A DNA stretch of 64,000 nt from Phoronis australis (GCA_002633005.1 NMRA01000011.1:1797238-1861237), one strand, 5' to 3'; counted from the first letter of the stretch, positions 1 through 11,679 are shown. Notes: generated by a model not told the origin, from the sequence alone. Numbers and translations are program-made.

Positions 1-530
1 GTTAAAATGAGTGGGAACAGTAAATGCGATTTATACTGAAGATTCTCTAGAACTGGTAGCCTACTTGTAATACGACATGTCAGTCGGTTTGTTACGTGCA
101 GCCGGCCTTTATACATGTACATGTAGGTTCCTTCTGATTGTGATTCGAAAGTGTATTTATGCTGTTGTTTGTTATGTAGGGTCGTTTGACTTACTTGATT
201 ATTGAACCTGTGAAATTTCCAGATGACACTTGTGTTTTGTCATGACGCTACTGAACCGTGAGTGGTGACTGGTCAAGCTCAAGCAAGGCTGGGGAATGAG
301 TAACAGTCAAGCCAAAGCAGTGAACAGTCGATAAGAGCTGACAAGCTGTTAGTTGTGGCGCTGTGCTAGCGCTTCAAGAGACATCAATGAACTGTGATAA
401 CTTTTTGTGTCAGTTTAGGATCTATTTTTAAGCGGCCTTGACATTTTGTTTGGAAGTACCGAAAGTATAAATATTGTGTTTATCTTTTTCAATGAGGCGT
501 GGAAATATGTGGCGAACATTTGGTCTGGCC
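1..530. other. unassigned sequence
   Basis: No open frame, RNA gene or repeat that I can name. The palindromic run TACATGTACATGTA, common in marine invertebrate DNA, occurs near 113-126. Confidence 0.4.
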
Positions 531-532
531 AA

Positions 533-797
533 CACGCCATCTTTTTTGGTCACATCACGTGACCTAATGAATATCAGTCCGAAAGATATCTACCCCCGAC
601 CGGGACTCGAACCCAGGACCTTGTGCTAACCTTGATCAAGGGTAAGATGCCACGACTAAGTCTGATTGGATTTCTGTGCTACATCAGTGGCCCCCATGGC
701 TCAGTGGCTAGAGCGTCTGCACGGTGGGCAGGTATCTTTTCGGACTTGTATCAAGTTCATTAGGTCACTTGATGTGACCAAAAAGATGTCGTGCTGA
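533..797. mobile_element. inverted pair of tRNA-derived SINE copies
   Basis: The arms 533-595 and 731-797 are reverse complements: both contain GGTATCTTTCGGACT and TAGGTCAC(G/T)TGATGTGACC. Next to each arm is tRNA-like promoter sequence. On the minus strand there is a B box (GGTTCGAGTCC, complement of about 605-616). On the plus strand there is an A box (TGGCTCAGTGGCTAGAG, about 698-714). I read this as two SINEs of one family in opposite orientation, the plus copy internally deleted. A third member lies at 47,105-47,260. Confidence 0.7.
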
Positions 798-1806
798 CGA
801 GAATGCAGAACAAAATTCCGTTAACAACTGATGTCACTAGAGTTTTAAAAAACTATAGAAATATAGAATTTACTATTATTAAAATCAACGGTACATTAGA
901 ATATCGCAACGAAAAATGCATGGAATTTAGTTCAACTATAACGCTGGTAAATGTTTATGTGTGTTTATGTAAGTTTGTATTGTAATTGACAATCTGATAT
1001 AATGAATGTTTGAAAAAAAAACTAAAAAAATTCGAGTCAACACTCACTGCTATGAGTTTATGCGTATTGTGTTTGTGGAATATTTGATTTATACTTAAAG
1101 GAGCATGCCACCCAAAAAAACAACCTAATTTGTGTCAGTTTAGATCGAGTAGTTCTACTCCATAACGGCACGCACATGTGCGGTTGCGTTAAATGACACC
1201 GGAGGGCAGACGGAGGTGTTGAAATTATCCAATGACGTAATTGGTTTCACAAGCAGTTTGTTCAGCAGTTCACAACCACTGGTTACTGGTGTCAGCTTAT
1301 CGCTGGAATTCATCGTTTAACATCAATAACTCATCAAACTTCGATGCAAAACCTTTAAAAATACACCGAGTTCTTATAAAAACGTGTTGTTTTATTTGCT
1401 GTTACGGATTTATTGGTATTTGGCTAATAAGGTCCGTAGTAGGAGTTTGGGGTCTGTTCGTAGATAAATTCGAAGTATTTCCCGTGACATACAGACAGGA
1501 GAACCCAGATCTGTGTTGTTTATACTTGTGATTTTTTGAATTCTAAACACACGAAACGTTCGTTATCCTGGCCAGTGGGTCGGAGCTCGATCACGCCCGT
1601 CTCGGCCGGCTGGATTGACTCGTTATCCCGGCCAGTGGCTCGGAAACTGATCACACATCACGAACATAAACCAGCCAAAGTTGGAAACTAAACTTCCAGT
1701 CAAGAAAATACTATATTAGTGAACCAAAGTAATGCGCACGTGATTATGTTGGTGAATTACCCACGAAACTGCAAATCCACTTACTCGTCGGGAGCCGCGA
1801 ATTTAG
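798..1806. other. unassigned, with a 60-bp two-copy direct repeat
   Basis: No gene seen. CGTTATCC(T/C)GGCCAGTGG occurs at 1,561 and again at 1,621, a short tandem duplication with a 60-bp period. Frames at 791-985 and 1,241-1,531 are open but have no recognisable protein pattern. Confidence 0.4.
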
Positions 1807-4358
1807 AGTCCTTCTCTCAAACTGCCCATGTGGTTCCAGTATCCGAAAATACTTACTACATAAAATCTTATTTCGACACCCTTTCTTTATATTCTTTTCG
1901 CCTTTCTTGCCAAAAGCGATTTTTGAACAGTAGTTGACCCTTCTCTGTGAGCGTATAATTACCGGCTGTCATCGGTTACTTCCGAACCCACATTTCCGGC
2001 TCATCAGTTCAGGAACTTTTCCTGAACGCCGCCATTTTTTCTTGTAACTGAATGTGCTATGGCTTGCTCGAAAAGTCTTCATTATTTTGTTTTATTAGTA
2101 ATATCTCGTGATTCGTTTGCATATTTAGTGTATTTATAGTTTGTAGTTAGTGGTCGTTGATTTTTTTTGGAATGTTACGCGTACTTAGTATGTTAAAATA
2201 GCATTGGTGTTTAGTTCCTTACGTAGGCCGGTCGAACCTAGGAACCAAATATGGGTCGAACCAATTTTTTTCGGTTTTATTTTTTTCTCGTTTTGAAAAA
2301 GTACTTTGCTATCATCGGAAAGGTAATGCATTCTACTCAGTAAAAATCGAAAAAGTATCAAAATCGGGGCAAGCAGTGTAAAGTTATTGCAAGTTTTGTG
2401 GCGAAATTCAAGTTTGGGTCACTTTTTTTGGATCGCGTCGGCCATATTGGAGGACAGCGGGATACGTTACGAGTTTAAAACTTTGTGTAAATTGTTTTCG
2501 CGAACAAATTACGGCGAAATTTAGTTTGACATATCTTTACTTACTATTCTGCACGATTTAACAGTGTTCACCAAATTTCAGCCTCGCAGTTGTTAGGCCT
2601 ACTCATTAAGTGATAAATGTCACAATTCCCGTTGGACTTCGTCTCATTTCTGGCGGCGCCGACAACATGGCGAATTTTGCTGAACTGAAAGGCACGTTCA
2701 ATCGGATACTTTGTAATTTGTGGAGATTTATCGTTGATACATTTTGACAGACGTTGGTAAAAAAAAGAAACTTTGTTCAATTTTCGTGTTTTTTGTGCAA
2801 AAATATAAGATATATTCGAATTATTTTACTGTAAATTTCCCATTCAGATGATCTTACACTAAGCTAAAAAAATAGTTGAAATAATTTTGAAATGTTTTTT
2901 TGTTTGACTGTCAACTGCTGTTCAAGACTTGATTTGGTGTCACAAAATGATTCATATTTTCAAAATTTTAAGTCTCAATTGCTTTCAAGTCATGTTTTGT
3001 AACTTATTGCTTCTTATTTCAGGTTATCAAGTCAACAATATGAATAATCTGAATATGAGAAATAAGATATGTTGGATTGTGAAGCTTCAAGCCTCTAATT
3101 CTTGTTCCTTGCAACTTCATATTTTTTTAAATGATGCTTGTTGAATTCTGGTGTAAGGAAACACTATGGTAATAATAACATGTATGTCCACTTTCATATC
3201 ATGGAAACTGTTGCTGTTGAGCAGTGTTTGTAAGGCTAAAAGTTGTAAAGTATTGTGCATTTTAAGTTACTTATTATGTTAAAAGGTTGAATCATTTTGG
3301 CTTAATGAATAAAAAATGATAACATGTTGTATTGGACTTGTCATACTCATGTGCTCGAACGAGCCCCCTTTTTGGAGAACTGGAAAAAGGTCTGCCTCAG
3401 TCACAGAAGCATGAATTCCAAACAAACTAGAAAATGAGACAATATTCCACTAGAAGACAGAAAGTACCAAAATTTAGAGTCTGCAATTCATAGCTCTGAA
3501 CATACCCACTGAATCTTATAGTAGAAGATAGACATTCCCAAAATTTCCAGCCCCCCATTGTTTTAGGCTTGGTGCGCTCATACAAAGTCTGGGAAAATCT
3601 CTATTGAAAGCCAACAACTTTGCACAGTTCTCCAGAACTACCAAGTTCTAAATAATCCTCGTTTGAGCGAGCGCTGTGGCCAGCGACCAGTTACATGTAG
3701 GTCTAAGGGTAGCCTTGGCGCAAAGCTGTATAGGCCTACTAACAAGCTGTATTCACTGGTAGCTGGTGACTGGGGCTAACTAAGGTCTGCCGCGGCAGTG
3801 TGACACGGGACTAACCCAGCAGCCCCTAATTTCATGCAAGTGTCTGAAACTACCCTTGAATATATGCAGCATTTATGATGTGACCATTTTACTTCTACAA
3901 AACATCTTGCAACCGCATGCATTTACCGTTCGCCAGTGTCTGATCTCGATCCACACCGGGTCCGATAGGCTGCGGTCCCGAGTCTGGCAAAATAATTTGT
4001 CAAAAAATTTTCGCCACATTTCTTCAGCAAATTCGATAAAATTGTCCGTAGTTTGATTTTATTAAAATTAAGGCGTGCTGTCGATTATTTTATCCCCGTT
4101 TGCTTGCTGGTAACAGTACAGGCACTGCTCCAGTCGCACTGACGGCGTTTTCTCGGCCTGGGTTCCTGAATGAATTGTACTTCCGGGTTCGCGGCAAGTT
4201 CAAAATGGCGGTGTTTCTTCGGGTGCGAATCGTGAGTGGCGCGTTCATTTAAACTTTTTTCGAGTACGGCGCTTGTATTAGTTATAGAGTAATTTCTTGG
4301 ATCCTTATAACATCCTCTAACCATGTAATAAGGGTGAGCAACGCGTGAGAGAAGGACT
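1807..4358. mobile_element. DNA transposon copy 1, TTAG target duplication, no transposase left
   Basis: The element starts AGTCCTTCTCTCA and ends TGAGAGAAGGACT, a perfect 13-bp terminal inverted repeat, flanked on both sides by TTAG (1,803-1,806 and 4,359-4,362). It is homologous along its length to the element at 49,387-54,432, which is flanked by TTAA. A 4-bp TTAR duplication points to the piggyBac/Kolobok group of TTAA-targeting transposons, but no transposase is visible, so this is probably a non-autonomous 2.55-kb copy. It carries YY1-like ATGGCGG motifs near 2,028-2,038 and 4,202-4,210. Confidence 0.8.
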
Positions 4359-4420
4359 TTAGGTTCCGCTTTGGCCACAGCACCGCCAGGGCAGAAGTTG
4401 TACATTGGCAATCATTATTA

Positions 4421-4645
4421 CTCTACGCGTGCAAGCGCAGAGTACTGTTGTTCCTGGGTTTTCTTCAATTTTATTCTTATTCTTATTATTATTATTATTC
4501 TGCGCGTGCAAGCGCAGAGTACTGTTGTTCCTGGGTTTTCTTCAATTTTATTCTTATTCTTATTCTTATTACTCTGCGCGTGCAAGCGCAGAGAACTGTT
4601 GTTCCTGGGTTTTCTTCAATTTTATTCTTATTCTTCTTATTCTTC
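4421..4645. repeat. three-copy tandem repeat with hairpin core
   Basis: Three successive units of 72-78 bp. Each begins with a near-palindrome (CTCTGCGCGTGCAAGCGCAG) and continues with TACTGTTGTTCCTGGG and a TTCTTATT-rich tract. They form the left edge of the larger composite repeat that follows; a related ACGCACGCGCA motif recurs near 6,135 and 8,346. Confidence 0.8.
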
Positions 4646-4913
4646 TTCCGACCAACTTTGAGGCTTAATAACTCAAAATTGAGTGCAGGCACGATCTTTA
4701 ACTTCAGCACATGATTTTTGACAGTACATAAATTTTGATTCGTTATATAATCATATTCCATAATGCACCGGAAGGGGTCGTTTGGTGCAAAGGTCATATA
4801 ATTTTCAAAATGCCACTCCTCCTTCAGTTTTAAAGCTACCTTTTCCACATTCGGTGCATGAAAATTAAAAAAATTGCTTTTCTACGTAATCGAATCATCC
4901 AATCAGATAAAAC

Positions 4914-4926
4914 AGGTCAAAGGTCA
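4914..4926 (+). promoter_or_regulatory. perfect DR1 nuclear-receptor motif in repeat unit
   Basis: AGGTCA A AGGTCA, two perfect half-sites one base apart, preceded by CCAATCAG at 4,899-4,906. A second perfect copy is at 5,297-5,309. DR1 is the known target type of RXR/HNF4/PPAR-class receptors. Whether it is bound here is unknown. Confidence 0.5.
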
Positions 4927-5296
4927 TTAGGTGCAAAATAAAATTTTGAGCTTAAGTCTTCAAATTCACAAGTCTGATTGGCACAGGTAATTCAATTCGA
5001 AATCCAAAGTTTCAGGTCATTTAGTGCAACCATGGGGTCATTAGGTGCATTTTTAGTCAGAAAATTTGTCCTTTTCATTCACCAAGTATCCTGTTAGACA
5101 ACTCTGATTCTCAGCAATAAATATACTTTTCACGGACTTTGCAGTCAATAAGTGCAAAGGTCACCTACTCTTGACAAGGTTAATCTTCATATATTTTTCA
5201 AGGAATTCTCTTCAATTTCAGCACATTGATGTAAACCCACATGTCAATGCAATACCCTACTTTACTAAGCAATGGGGCCACCCAATCAGAGAAAAT

Positions 5297-5309
5297 AGGT
5301 CAAAGGTCA
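5297..5309 (+). promoter_or_regulatory. perfect DR1 nuclear-receptor motif, second unit
   Basis: AGGTCA A AGGTCA with CCAATCAG at 5,282-5,289. Degenerate versions follow at 5,723, 6,488 and 7,946. Confidence 0.5.
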
Positions 5310-6207
5310 TTGAGTGCAAACTAAAATTTTGAGCTAGACACTCCAAATTCACAAGTCTGATTGGTACGTCTAATTCAATTCGAAATACAAAGTTTCAGGT
5401 CATTTAGTGCAACCATGGGGGTAATTAGGTGCATTTTTCTTCTGAAAATTTGTCCCTTTCATTCACCAAGAATTCTGATGTGTCATCCGTTAGACATCTG
5501 TGATTCTCAGCATTATACACACTTCTCATGGGCTTTGCAATAATTCTCCTCAAGATGCTTATAATGCACCGGATATGGTCAATTAGTGCAAAGGTCATAT
5601 AACGTTCAAAATCCCCGCCATTTTTCAAGGAAATCTTTTCAAGTTCAGCACACTGGTTTTACTTACCATGCCAATCGAAAGCCCTATTTTACTTCACAAT
5701 ATGCCTAACCAATCAGAAAATTAGGTCGAAGGTCATTGAGTGCAAACTAAAATTTTGAGCTAGAGACTTCAAAATTACATATCTGTTTAGTTAATGTAAT
5801 TGAGTTTGAATTCTAAATTATCATGTCATTTGGTGCACCCATGAGGTCATAAGGTGCATTTTTCTTCTGAAACTTTGACCAATTCATTCATGTTGTATTC
5901 TGAAGTGCTTAAAGTAAAACATTTGTGATTATTAGCATTAACCACATTTTAATCGAGTTAACAATTACTCCATCATCGGGGCTCATAATGCGGCGAAAGA
6001 GGTCAATTTGTGGAAAGGTAATCAAAATATTAACATGTAATTTTTCCTACAATTTTAAAGAATTCCTTTTCAAATATTCCTTTTGAAATTGGTAAACGGG
6101 TTACTGACAGTAACTTCCCATAAAAATTCCTTTAATACGCACGCGCAGAGTCCATTATTGTCACACCGTGACAATAATCTTTTTAGTTCTTCTTATTCTT
6201 CTTCCGA

Positions 6208-8400
6208 CCAACTTTGAGTTTTAATAACTCCAAATTGGGTGCAGCTACGTTCTTTAAATTCCGCATAACATTTTTGACAGCACATAAATTTTGATTCGTT
6301 ATGTAATCATATTCCATAGTGCACCGGAAGAGGTCATTTGGTGCAAAGGTCAAATAATTTTCAAAATGCTACTCCTTCGTTAACTGAAAAGCTATTCTTT
6401 TTAAGTTCAGTACACAGGTATAAGTCAATAAGGCAATTTGAAAAAAAATACTTTTTTAAGTAATCGGGTCATCCAATCAGGTTAAACAGGTCAAAGGCCA
6501 TTAGGTGGAAACTGAAATTTTGAGCTAGACTCCTCAAATTTACTGGTATGATTGGCACAGGTAATTCAATTCGGAATCTAAAGTTTCAGGTCATTTAGTG
6601 CAATCATGGGGTCATTTGGTGCATTTTTCTTCTGAAAATTTGACCTTTTTTCATTCACCAAGTATTCTGATGTGTCAACTGTTAGACAACTGTGATTCTC
6701 AGTATTAAACACATTTTTCATGGACTTTGCAATATTTCTCCTCAAGACGCTTATAATGCACCGGATAGGGTCAATTGCCAGTGACCTATCGCCAAGATCC
6801 TGGGTGACTGCTTAAGTGACCAATCAGAACGTAGCATTGTTGACATACCATCGTTTCCAAGCCGCCATTTTAACCGACAAACAAAACGTTGCCGGGTAAA
6901 ACTTATTGTTTGTTTGTCGACATTACGCAAGGGGCGGGGCTTGCGATAGGTCAATTAGTGTAAAATTCATCTAACGTTCAAAATGTTACATCTCACGTTT
7001 TTCAAGGAATTCTTTTCAATTTCACCACACTGGGGTAAGTCAACATGCCAATTGAACACCCTATTTTATTACGCAATAGGCATAACCAATCAGAAGAAAT
7101 ACTTCGAAGGTCATTGAGTGCAAACTAAAACTTTGAGCTAGACACTTCAAATTCACAAGTCTGATTTGTACTTCTAATTCAATTTCAATTACGAAGTTTC
7201 AGGTCATTTAGTGCAACCATTGTGTCATTAGGTGCATTTTTCTTCTGAAAATTTGTCCTTTTCATTCACCAAGTAGTCTGATGTGTCAACCGTTAGACAG
7301 ATTCTCAGCATTAAATATCCTTTTCACGGGCTTGTATTGCATTGGATAGTGTCAATTAGTGCAAAGGTCATATACTTTTGAAAATTTTATTTCTTCTACA
7401 TTTTTCAAGTAATTCTCTACAATTTTACAATTTTTTAGCACAATGGTGTAAACCTACATGCCAATGAAATACCCTACTTTACTAAGCAATAAGGTCATCC
7501 AGTCAGAGAAAGTAGTTCGAAGGTCATTGAGTGCAAACTAAAATTTTGAGCTAGACACTTCAAATTCACAAATCTGATTGGTACGTCTAATTCAATTTGA
7601 AATACGAAGTTTCAGGTCATTTAAAGCAACCATGGGGTGATTATGTGCATTTGTCGTCTGAAAATTTGTCCTTTTCATTCACCAAGTATTCTGGTGTGTC
7701 AACCGTTAGACAACTGTTTTTCTCAGCATTAAACACACTCTTCAGGGGCTTTGCAATAATTCTCCTCAAGACGCTTATAATGCACCGCATAGGGTCAATT
7801 AGTGCAAAGGTCATTTAACAATCAAAATCATACATCCTCTACATTTTTCAAGAAATTCTTTTCAAGTTCAGCACACTGGTGTAAGTCACCATGACAATCG
7901 AACGTCCTAGTTTAGTATGCAAAAGGCCTAACCAATCAGAAAAATAGGTCAAAAGTGATTGAGTGTAAACTAAAATTTTGTGCTACAGACTTCAAAATTA
8001 CATAACTGTTTAGTAAAGTGCGATTGAGTTTGATTTCTAAATTTTCAGGTCATTTGGTGCACCCATGGGGTCATCAGGTTCTCTTTTCTTCTGAAAGTTT
8101 GACCAATTCATTCATCTTGTATTCTGAAGCATTTAAAGTAAAACATCAGTGATTGTTAGCATCAACCACACTTTTAATTGAGTTTAGAAATTTTCCCTCA
8201 TCGAGGCTTATAATGCACCGGAAGAGGTCAATTAGTGGAAAGGTCATTAAAATATTAACATGTAATTTCTCTTACAATTTTAAAGAATTCCTTCTCATAT
8301 TGGTAAACGGGTTACTGTCAATAACTTCCCATAACAATTTCAGTAATACGCACGCGCACTGTCCATTGTTGTCACGCCGTGACAAAAATCTTTCTAGTTC
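6208..8400. repeat. composite repeat block B, second copy
   Basis: It starts GACCAACTTTGAG and ends near ACGCACGCGCACTGTCC followed by CGCCGTGACAAAAATCTTT, mirroring block A. It has four CCAATCAG-containing units (6,473, 7,086, 7,499, 7,932) and is longer than block A partly because of the insertion at 6,777-6,948. Confidence 0.75.
6777..6948. mobile_element. 172-bp MITE inserted in the composite repeat
   Basis: It interrupts a repeat unit and is flanked by the 8-bp direct repeat GGTCAATT (6,769-6,776 and 6,949-6,956). Near its ends lie TATCGCCAAG and CTTGCGATA as inverted repeats. It contains CCAATCAG and the YY1-like GCCGCCATTTT at 6,861-6,871. A relative lies at about 62,510-62,640. Confidence 0.7.
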
Positions 8401-8900
8401 ACAATTGGTGTGCAATCAGCTTGGGCAGCAAATTTGCGTGTACAACGCCAAACTTGATTGAGCTCGCTCATTTGGGTTACTTAAATCAATTAATCCAAGA
8501 CGTCGTTCCCGAAAAAGCAGTTTTATTGCTCTAAGTCAGAAAAGATTTACCGATGAAAATTACGAAGCACGGTGACCAGGCGGATTTTTGGACCTTGCTG
8601 ACGTTTCATTCTGGGTCATAATACATGAAAATAGGTCAAGTTAAGTGGCGCTCCCGGCCAGCAAAATCGGCCAAAATATAATTCAACTCTAACGAAAACG
8701 TTTCGTAATTGAAGCATGCAGTATATCTACACTGAGAGCTAATTAAAGTATTTACATAAAATTAAAGGAGAATGACACACCAAATTTAATTAGATATCCA
8801 CATCGCTTCTTATACGGTCGACCTCACCTAGCCGAGAGGTGTTGCGTTAACATGTGAGGAAGGTGAAAAACGAAGCAGCGACGTCAGTGGTTCGTCTGCA
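8401..8900. other. unassigned sequence
   Basis: Nothing recognisable on either strand. Confidence 0.4.
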
Positions 8901-8920
8901 GAGTGAATGTCGCTATATTG

Positions 8921-9202
8921 CGGTGCACTGTTCCCGCTTGTCCGAACTATGAAACCGCGAAGAAAGCGGTTATACTGTTTTCTCGACTTCTTCGAGAACC
9001 CAAATTGCTTAGGGAGTGGCTCACGGTAGTGAAGAATGAAAGGTAAGCTGTTAATAGCAAGTATGAGGCCGTGAAACATCTCCGTGTCTGTTGCCGGCAT
9101 TTCGTCGACAGTGATTTCCCTGCCGCATTCCGGTTCACCAAAGAACTATCCATATGTTCCGTTGCCTGTGCATGTTCACGGCGCCTCTCTAGTATTTCTT
9201 GA
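8921..9202 (+). pseudogene. THAP-type zinc-finger remnant
   Basis: The frame reads RCTVPACPNYE, then LLREPKLLREWLTVVKNE, an in-frame TAA, then LRVCCRHFVDSDF, and ends at TGA 9,200. This matches the THAP order: C-x4-C near the start, a conserved Trp in the middle, and C-x2-H followed by F with an acidic tail. THAP domains bind DNA and occur both in host regulators and in P-element-like transposases. There is no in-frame ATG and the domain is broken by the stop. The stop coincides with a possible donor (AAAG/GTAAGC at 9,023), but homology continues straight past it, so I prefer a decayed copy. Host gene versus transposon origin is open. Confidence 0.7.
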
Positions 9203-9439
9203 TCAGTGTATTTCGGTTCGAACTGATAGCCTGTGAAACCTAACGATCCGACCGTGAAGTTTTCGTCGGATGAGCTCTTAACTTAGTCGGGATTGGCGCC
9301 TGCTAGTTGCCATGTAGACGTTTATTCTTATGCGTTCTGTTTCAAAATGAATTATTCAAATCCTAACCAATGCTTATATGAAATTGAAACAAAGCCTGTC
9401 TCACTAGATAGAAAAAGTAATGCCCTGGAGTGCTCGTGA

Positions 9440-9590
9440 GTGCAAATGTTCTCAGTCGTTATCCCCCTAACCTAGAGCCCTCGTGGATTTTGTGGAATTT
9501 TCACGCCCCTCGGGCAATAATTCTCCAAAATCCACTGAGGCTCTAGATAACGGGGGACGACGACTTCGCCATGTAATAATCTGTGTATAT
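9440..9590. mobile_element. MITE of the CTAGAG family, copy 1
   Basis: Inverted arms CCCCTAACCTAGAGCCCTCG and CCACTGAGGCTCTAGATAAC surround a short loop. Flanks and arms match, in opposite orientation, the element at 21,345-21,510 (shared ACATGGCGAAGTCG). Confidence 0.7.
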
Positions 9591-9637
9591 TTTTGCGATG
9601 CAACTGGAAGTATATAGATTGACTTTTCTTTCTTCAG

Positions 9638-9862
9638 GTTCTGCGTACGTCCATGATTGTGCCATCAGACCTGTTATCCCGATTAGCCTTATTTTGACTG
9701 GGCTTTTCTTTATAGGCTGTGCCTCTTTTGTGCGTTTTGTGTACCTGGAGGCTAAAAACATGACAAGTCTATCGTGTTCCTACCACTAGGGCAACATTCG
9801 AATGTGGACGATTTGGGTCGGTATTTCCTTGGCTGCTGTACTGTTCACGTGGACCATACTTG
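9638..9862 (+). pseudogene. TMEM272-like membrane protein exon with in-frame stop
   Basis: The acceptor TTTCTTTCTTCAG and donor G/GTGAGA bound a 225-nt segment, phase 1 at both ends. The reading includes HDCAIRPVIPISLILTG, then a hydrophobic stretch, and ends with a second hydrophobic segment GISLAAVLFTWTILG. From memory, TMEM272-like proteins carry DC-P--P-IPIYLIV-G followed by a second helix ending F-W-I-G, which fits well. A TAG at 9,787-9,789 interrupts the frame between the helices. I could not find the next exon. It is either a pseudogene or a gene copy with a truncating change. Confidence 0.55.
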
Positions 9863-10683
9863 GTGAGAGTGCTATTTTATTTACAATTTTATGACAGAGA
9901 CGATGAAGAATGGCTAATCATAATACTGTAACTTTCACTGGATTGAAATTCAATTGGTTTATACTCGTCTTTTTTGTCCTTCATAGTACCAAAACCTATA
10001 ATAACGATGGTATCTTCTTTGTCACACCAGTTCATGGATCGTTAGGAGGGTCGTTAGTATCATGTACCATTTCGTGTTGTTTCTGTTCACTCTTGAACTT
10101 TAGATACAAGACAACAACCAGTAACAAAGTTATGGAATGTGTTATTTTATTGTAATTTACACTATCTCGTCCATAATAGGTTTCGCAAAGAACCAGAAGC
10201 AAGCGAACGAAGAGGAAAATGGAAAACAGAAGCAAAGGGAGCAGAAACTCTGATACACAGAAGTTGTAAATATTTTTGTGCTTTGCTTTTGTAGGTGCGA
10301 CCTGGACATTCATTAGTTTCTAATCTTACATACCAGTCAAGCTCAGGGACGTCCTTCAAAGGAAATATTGTTGATCAATAGCCCCTTAACGTCATAAATC
10401 GTTCTTACTTTTATCTACTTAGCAACTTGCTGCCCATTACATTTGTAATTTGGAATGACTGTTTCCAAAGATTTAAAAACGTCTCCCATATTCAAAGCAC
10501 TGATGTTTCTTTTAAAGGTCTATTGAACCTATTGTATTGCCAAACACTACAGCTTGTTTTAGTGGAAAATGAACGGCTACATTTGAACTTTTTTGAGACT
10601 AGTAAATCAATATCTGGCACTTGTATAAATGGGGGTGCGTTTCAACAAATCGGTTGTTGCAAAGTTGTGTCACTGACATTTAC
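9863..10683. other. unassigned sequence
   Basis: I looked for a continuation of the TMEM272-like exon and found none. The open frames at 10,032-10,313 (minus) and 10,427-10,693 (plus) have no protein pattern I know. Confidence 0.4.
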
Positions 10684-10849
10684 CGGGCTCTAAGACCGTC
10701 AGCGGGTCCTCTATTCTGCATCAAGCCTTTCATGGATGGAATAGCGGGTTCAACCGAGGTTTCTGAAAGGATATTCTTCACGTAACCTCTAAAATCGGTT
10801 TTGGTCATGCCTGAACGGTTCTGGATTCCTATCCCTCTTCCACACTTAA
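10684..10849 (-). CDS. orphan exon of unrecognised protein
   Basis: Minus strand: a pyrimidine-rich tract ending CTTTGTGCACCAG, then 166 nt without stop, then CCCG/GTAAAT. It enters in phase 1 and leaves in phase 2, encoding about 54 residues including GIGIQNRSGMTKTDFRGYVK and GLMQNRGPADGLRA. The composition (Gly/Arg/Lys-rich, few hydrophobics) looks protein-like, but I recognise no family. No partner exons were found nearby, so it may be a fragment. Confidence 0.35.
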
Positions 10850-11679
10850 CTGGTGCACAAAGGAAGGAAACAAAGGGTGGACAAGGGGAGAACACGTTGT
10901 GCATGTCATAGTCCTCTATCTGTGAGAAAAACAAGATCTCGCAAGACCTCGCAAAATTACACGATTGCAAGTTGGCTAGGGTTTCGCAATCGTGCTCTAG
11001 CCTACCCTAGCAAAACTGCGAAAACTGAAGATGTTTATAGGCTGGGATTGGATTGAATTCACAGTTTCCGTTCCATAATTAGCGAAGATTTTTTTCGCCC
11101 GGAGTGTAAGGTAGTGCCTATCAGTCGATAGCATTTAGCATTGTCTACACATTACGATGTTTTGTAAGTGAATCCAAATACGAGTTTGCGACTGCTACAT
11201 GAATCTTCACTCCATGAACTTCGAAGTTGTACATATGAAAAATCAGAATATTCAGGCAAGGCCCATCATAAGGGAGTGAAGAGGCAAAGCTGATGGCGCT
11301 CAGGGGAGGGGAGGGGGCAACAAGTGCTGACCGGTGGGGCTACGGTTGGGATGTGGCATTGGTGACGATCAGTGGCGATGGTCACTTGGTAGAATGTCGG
11401 GGTGCGATAGACAGATGGGTTGCATCGAATTGTGCTCAGACGCCTTCTCCCGTGCGAGGACATTCTGCAAGACCAGCGTGTTATAATATCGACAGAGATT
11501 GCGACCGCTTGCGGATTCGGTATTTGTTATATGTACAGTAAGACTGAATGTTCTGTTCTTCGAAGGCTTGTTTGTAATTTGTTTGTATGGGGTGGGAGGG
11601 GATATTCAAGAGGAATGGAAAAATTCAAAGCAAATTTGAAACGAAACAAACTGAACCAGCCAGGAGTAAGGGAAAGACA
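10850..11679. other. unassigned sequence
   Basis: No gene or named repeat. A G-rich patch at 11,296-11,320 gives open frames on both strands without recognisable content. Confidence 0.4.

Larger units (their letters stand above)
4646..6190. repeat. composite repeat block A, ~400-bp units
   Basis: It begins GACCAACTTTGAGG and ends with CACCGTGACAATAATCTTT. Internal units recur every 383-430 bp, each with CCAATCAG, then an AGGTCAnAGGTCA-like motif, then TCATTTAGTGCAACCATGGGG, then TGCATTTTTCTTCTGAAA. The block is repeated as block B at 6,208-8,400 with the same start and end. There is no coding capacity. Confidence 0.8.

Noticed and set aside
4371-4714. Three overlapping plus frames rich in Phe, Leu and Ser with repeated hydrophobic segments
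   Set aside because: They are translations of the 72-78-bp tandem repeat with its TTCTTATT tracts; all three frames and the minus frame stay open, which is a composition effect.
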